Positions 60,812 to 64,000 of a stretch of 64,000 nt of DNA are shown piece by piece. The notes below the pieces were generated by a model that saw only the letters and a list, made by a program, of their open reading frames with translations, was not told the origin of the DNA and did not search any database. Position 1 is the first letter of the stretch; each line of letters begins with the position of its first letter. Made by a program: the position numbers and the translations under genes. The stretch comes from Deltaproteobacteria bacterium (GTDB lineage: Bacteria > Myxococcota_A > Polyangia > Polyangiales > Ga0077539), in assembly GCA_016218725.1 (NCBI GenBank), contig JACRDB010000063.1:1-64000 (forward strand), in the 5' to 3' direction.

Positions 60812-62161
60812 ATGAAGCGAACCAGTGGCGTTTTGGTGGCGGGGGTGCTGACGGCGCTGGCTGGCTGCGCGGACCCGGAGCTCCTGGGGGACGACGGGGA
60901 CGACGGGCTGGACAACGGCGCCTTCAACCTCGGCACGGAGGAGATCCGGAGCGTGGGCTCGCCGCCGTGGGTGTATGCGGGCCCCCTCCCGGCGCTCCTG
61001 GAGCCCAAGGTGGTGGTGTCCCTCAACGGCCACACGCTCCGGGTGGTGGGGGAGCTCCCCTCGGGCTTCAACGGCACGGTGCCCTACTACGCCACCGAGG
61101 AGCGCGTGAACGGCAAGCGCATGGTCACCGTGGTGTACCCCATCGCCACCGGCGCCAGCGCGGGGCTGGACACGCCCGGGCGCTTCTACTCCGTGGTGGC
61201 CACGCCCTTCCGGCCCAATGGCATCGCCAGGCCCTCCACGGGTCCCACGTACGTGAGCTGGGGAGGCTTCCCCTTCATGGCCTACAACGGCGGGGTCGCC
61301 TTCCATGGGCCCATCACCTACACCGCGGACGGGACCGAGGCGGGGCAGCGCGTCTATGAGTGGTACCTCCAGCGTGGCCCCGTGTCCCACGGGTGCAACC
61401 GCATGCAGGGCGAGCACGCCGTGGAGGTGGCTCACCTCCTGGGCGTGGACATGCGCAACACCTGGGCCGCCAACGCCAAGACCACCCGCAGGGTGTTCAT
61501 CACCGTCACCCGGGACTATGACCGCCTCCCCTCGGGCGAGGCCGTGGACGTGGACTACCCTCGCACCGCGGGGGCCCGGGCTCCGACGGGCGCCGTGCGC
61601 CGCTTCGCCACGTGGAACGCGGACGAGCTGCCGAGGCTGGTCTGCGCGGACATGCGCGCCACGCGCACCGTCGGGACCCGCGTAGGCACCGATTTCTGCG
61701 ACCGCATGCCCGCCAACACCCGGGACCTCGCCACCGGGACCCCAACAGGTCCCGTGGTTGTGGACAACATCGACGGCGCCTTCAGCGCGACCGGAGCGTG
61801 GGCCACCTACAACCGCAGCCCGTCCCGCGTGGGGTCCAACTACCACGCCCTGGCGGCGGCCATGGGCGGCTCGGTCACCTGGCGCCTCCCGGTGACCACC
61901 ACCGGTCGCTTCCTCCTGCGCGCCCGCTACGCCCCGGACGAGAACCGCAACACCCGCGTGGCCTACCAGGTGTTCACCGACGGGTCCGCGGGCTCCGCCC
62001 AGGCGGCCCTCACCGTCAACCAGCGCCTGCCTGGAAACCAGGGCTGGGTGGACCTCGGGACCTTCACCCTCAACGCCGGCGCCAGGGTGGTGCTCACCGC
62101 CGCCGCGAGCTCCGACGGCTGGACCATCGCGGACGCCGTACGCCTCGAGCCCCTTCGCTGA
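60812..62161 (+). CDS. L,D-transpeptidase (YkuD) lipoprotein with golvesin-like domain
   Basis: A 449-residue predicted lipoprotein from ATG 60812: MKRTSGVLVAGVLTALAGC with the lipobox ALAGC. Residues about 110-240 are an L,D-transpeptidase (YkuD) catalytic domain, with AFHGPIT and the active-site motif SHGCNRM (Cys195). These enzymes form 3-3 peptidoglycan cross-links or attach proteins to the wall. The C-terminal 130 residues (VVVDNIDGAFSATGAWATYNRSPSRVG ... GWTIADAVRLEPL) match golvesin/xanthan-lyase-type carbohydrate-binding beta domains, which may hold it on the surface. It lies 59 nt after the coiled-coil gene. Confidence 0.88.
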   Translation: MKRTSGVLVAGVLTALAGCADPELLGDDGDDGLDNGAFNLGTEEIRSVGSPPWVYAGPLPALLEPKVVVSLNGHTLRVVGELPSGFNGTVPYYATEERVNGKRMVTVVYPIATGASAGLDTPGRFYSVVATPFRPNGIARPSTGPTYVSWGGFPFMAYNGGVAFHGPITYTADGTEAGQRVYEWYLQRGPVSHGCNRMQGEHAVEVAHLLGVDMRNTWAANAKTTRRVFITVTRDYDRLPSGEAVDVDYPRTAGARAPTGAVRRFATWNADELPRLVCADMRATRTVGTRVGTDFCDRMPANTRDLATGTPTGPVVVDNIDGAFSATGAWATYNRSPSRVGSNYHALAAAMGGSVTWRLPVTTTGRFLLRARYAPDENRNTRVAYQVFTDGSAGSAQAALTVNQRLPGNQGWVDLGTFTLNAGARVVLTAAASSDGWTIADAVRLEPLR

Positions 62162-62229
62162 TCGGGCGGTGCGGCGCACAATTGTTCTGCTACCATGCTC
62201 GCCGTGCGCGGGTGCGCGGAGGTGCTTGC

Positions 62230-63597
62230 ATGGTGATTCTCTCTCGGTCGGCGTGGGTGCTCCTTCCACTTTCCATCGCGGCGTGCGCGCCGAGGGGCAT
62301 CGGCGGCGGAGACCCGGGGACCGACGGCGCCGCCACGGACAGCACCCAGGGCACGGACTCCGCACCCCCCCCAGGGGACTCGGGCATGACCGCGGACACC
62401 GGCGCCCCTCCCACGGATACCGGCGCTCCTCCCGTGGACACCGGGACCCCGCCGGTAGACACGGGAGTTCCCCCGGCGGACACCGGGACGCCTCCGGAGG
62501 ACACCGCGGTCCCGCCCGCGGACACCGGGACGCCCATGGACGGGGGCCCTCCCCCGGACGCCGCCCCGGTGGAGGACATCGTATTTCCCACGGACGGGCC
62601 TCGCACCGCGCCCGACGGCGGCCCGCTCCCGAACCTCACCATCAACGCCGCCAGGATGACCTCCAGCACGCTGATCGAGTACCGGGAGTTCGCGCCCTCG
62701 GCGTGTGACCTGGTCGAGGGCTGCATCACCACCCCGGGCCGCCGGAGGCTCCTGCGCTTCGACCTCGAGACGCCCAACGTGGGCCTCGGGGACGCGTTCC
62801 TGGGCGTGCCCGCGCGGGGGGACCCGCGCTTCGAGGACAGCACCTGCCACGGCCACCGGCACTTCCTGGGGTACGCCCTGTACCGGCTCCTGAACGCCTC
62901 CGGCGCGGAGATCGCCCGCGGCCACAAGCAGTCGTTCTGCCTCCTGGACTCGCGCCGCACCGGCGCGGTCCCCTCGGCCCGCACCGACGCGCGATACACC
63001 TGCAGCAACCAGGGCATCTCCTCGGGCTGGTCGGACATCTACGGCCGGGGCCTCGATTGCCAGTACGTGGACATCACCGACGTCCCCGCGGGTACGTACC
63101 GGCTCAACGTGGTGATCAACCGCTTCGCGGGCATCCCTGAGAGCGACTACTCGGACAACATCGCCGAGGTCATGGTCACCATCCCCTCCGCCGGCGACGC
63201 CGGAGCCCCCACGGACGCCAGCGTCCCGGCGGAGACCATCACCGGCCGCTGCGCCACCCCCACGGGCGTTGACCGCAACTGCGGCTGGACTCCGGAGAGC
63301 GCCCCGCGCTCCTGCACCCCCGGGCAGATGGTCTTCGTCGGCTGCAACGCCGGGTGCTCCCCTCCCCTCGGGACCTGCACCGGCGACCCCATGATCCGTG
63401 TGTGCGAGAGCGCCCCATGCTCCAACGGCACCGCCCTCGGCCAGAACGACGACGCTTGCCCGCCCTCCGGCGGCGGCGGGAACCTCTGCGCCCAGGCGCA
63501 GTTCCGCTGCCCCGCCAGCGGGCGCTACCTCGTCATGACCGCGGGCTACAACGACCGCGCCTTCACCTGCTCCGTCGCCGTCCGCACCGCGTCGTAG
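62230..63597 (+). CDS. Lysyl-oxidase-like lipoprotein
   Basis: A 455-residue predicted lipoprotein. The signal MVILSRSAWVLLPLSIAAC is followed by a linker of PPxDTG units (about 45-105). The core matches lysyl oxidases: the copper-binding His cluster CHGHRHFLGYALY (His207, His209, His211), GHKQSFCLLDS with the Lys that forms the LTQ cofactor, CSNQGISSGWSDIYGRGLDCQYVDITDVPAG with the partner Tyr, and ESDYSDNIAEV. The C-terminal 110 residues are Cys-rich. Lysyl oxidases deaminate Lys side chains to form cross-links, so it may stiffen the surface. It starts 68 nt after the L,D-transpeptidase gene, which fits envelope cross-linking. Confidence 0.87.
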   Translation: MVILSRSAWVLLPLSIAACAPRGIGGGDPGTDGAATDSTQGTDSAPPPGDSGMTADTGAPPTDTGAPPVDTGTPPVDTGVPPADTGTPPEDTAVPPADTGTPMDGGPPPDAAPVEDIVFPTDGPRTAPDGGPLPNLTINAARMTSSTLIEYREFAPSACDLVEGCITTPGRRRLLRFDLETPNVGLGDAFLGVPARGDPRFEDSTCHGHRHFLGYALYRLLNASGAEIARGHKQSFCLLDSRRTGAVPSARTDARYTCSNQGISSGWSDIYGRGLDCQYVDITDVPAGTYRLNVVINRFAGIPESDYSDNIAEVMVTIPSAGDAGAPTDASVPAETITGRCATPTGVDRNCGWTPESAPRSCTPGQMVFVGCNAGCSPPLGTCTGDPMIRVCESAPCSNGTALGQNDDACPPSGGGGNLCAQAQFRCPASGRYLVMTAGYNDRAFTCSVAVRTAS

Positions 63598-63640
63598 GTG
63601 CCTCGGACAAGCGTATACACGGTGTATCCTTCTCGAAGGG

Positions 63641-64000
63641 TCACTCCGGGCCGTGCTCCGGGTGGGCGGCTCCATAGTAGAGCGTGACCCGGGTGCGGGG
63701 CTCTTCATCGGCCCGGTCCAGACGGCACAGGGCCCTGGCCTCCACGGGACCGTCCAGGAACTCCTTGCGGTAGCGCCAGGTGAGGGCGCTGTCTCCGGTG
63801 ACGTCCCCGTCCACGCCGAGCTCCAGCACGTAGCGCACCGGCGCGAGGATCAGCGCCTCCACCAGCGGCCCCGGTGGCGCCCAGGACACCAGCACCAATT
63901 CCGGGGCGTGACGCGCGATGGCCTCCAGGGCACCCAGGGGCTCGACCCCAGCACCGGCGCGAAGCCCCCCGAAGGGGACGCCCTGGTAGAGCGCCCGGTC
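63641..64000 (-). CDS. Partial conserved hypothetical protein (5' end beyond the window)
   Basis: The C-terminal part of a minus-strand gene. The frame is open to the window edge, reading ...ALYQGVPFGGLRAGAGV, then APELVLVSWAPPGPLVEALILAPVRYVLELG, DSALTWRYRKEFLDGP and CRLDRADEEPRTRVTLYYG. The ELVLVSW and VRYVLELG strands alternate with helices, as at the end of a Rossmann-like methyltransferase or related fold, but the motifs needed to assign it lie outside the window. Function unassigned. Confidence 0.55.
   Translation of the reverse strand, partial: DRALYQGVPFGGLRAGAGVEPLGALEAIARHAPELVLVSWAPPGPLVEALILAPVRYVLELGVDGDVTGDSALTWRYRKEFLDGPVEARALCRLDRADEEPRTRVTLYYGAAHPEHGPE

Overview
The window is very GC-rich, densely packed chromosomal DNA that looks like a myxobacterium (Myxococcota, perhaps a Polyangia-type lineage). 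The grounds are a eukaryote-like Ser/Thr kinase, at least one MYXO-CTERM-like C-terminus, about a dozen lipoproteins with Asp/Thr-rich linkers, Cys-rich repeat lipoproteins, a DUF1501/cytochrome-like pair, an RHS protein and a bacterial Thg1-like protein. GTG starts are common, and stop/start overlaps of the GTGA type join many gene pairs. This lineage assignment is an inference from gene content. No rRNA, tRNA, CRISPR array, intact transposase or phage module was seen.

Layout. 0-12 kb: a permease-like membrane protein; a lipoprotein pair whose second member is a candidate selenoprotein, with an in-frame TGA exactly where the first Cys of a thioredoxin-type CPGC motif would be and a GC-rich hairpin just downstream; a Ser/Thr kinase; an RND/MMPL exporter coupled to a glycosyltransferase; a divergent two-kinase signalling operon; and a MYXO-CTERM-like surface protein. 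12-22 kb: a DEDDh exonuclease, an ECF sigma factor with its zinc-finger anti-sigma factor, a DUF1501 protein facing a cytochrome-like lipoprotein operon, a protein with 30 consecutive prolines, and a Thg1-like protein. 22-33 kb: a P450-BM3-type self-sufficient monooxygenase with an additional N-terminal domain, then an RHS lipoprotein with a predicted nuclease tip and two companion genes. That block is bounded and punctuated by three copies of a palindromic element.

33-42 kb: a compact minus-strand cluster (lipoprotein, SDR dehydrogenase, NudC-type Nudix hydrolase, unknown protein, beta-propeller lipoprotein), a TerC membrane protein, and a fusion of an RluA-type pseudouridine synthase with an RlmI-like methyltransferase. 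42-50 kb: a LysR regulator, two Cys-rich repeat lipoproteins, SSB and a Bax-inhibitor-1-like protein. 50-58 kb: a BolA / IscA-rhodanese operon, then a parvulin - HupE - DUF3604 operon followed by a GH94-like lipoprotein. 58.4-59.0 kb: a large near-perfect inverted repeat (arms about 211 bp) that fills a convergent intergenic gap. 59-64 kb: a DUF1152 gene pair, an L,D-transpeptidase with a golvesin-like domain, a lysyl-oxidase-like lipoprotein and one gene cut by the window edge.

The main themes are envelope and surface biology (lipoproteins, wall cross-linking, surface polymers) and signalling. The strongest unusual signals are the candidate selenocysteine thioredoxin-like lipoprotein, the 0.5-kb inverted repeat, and the palindrome-bounded RHS block.
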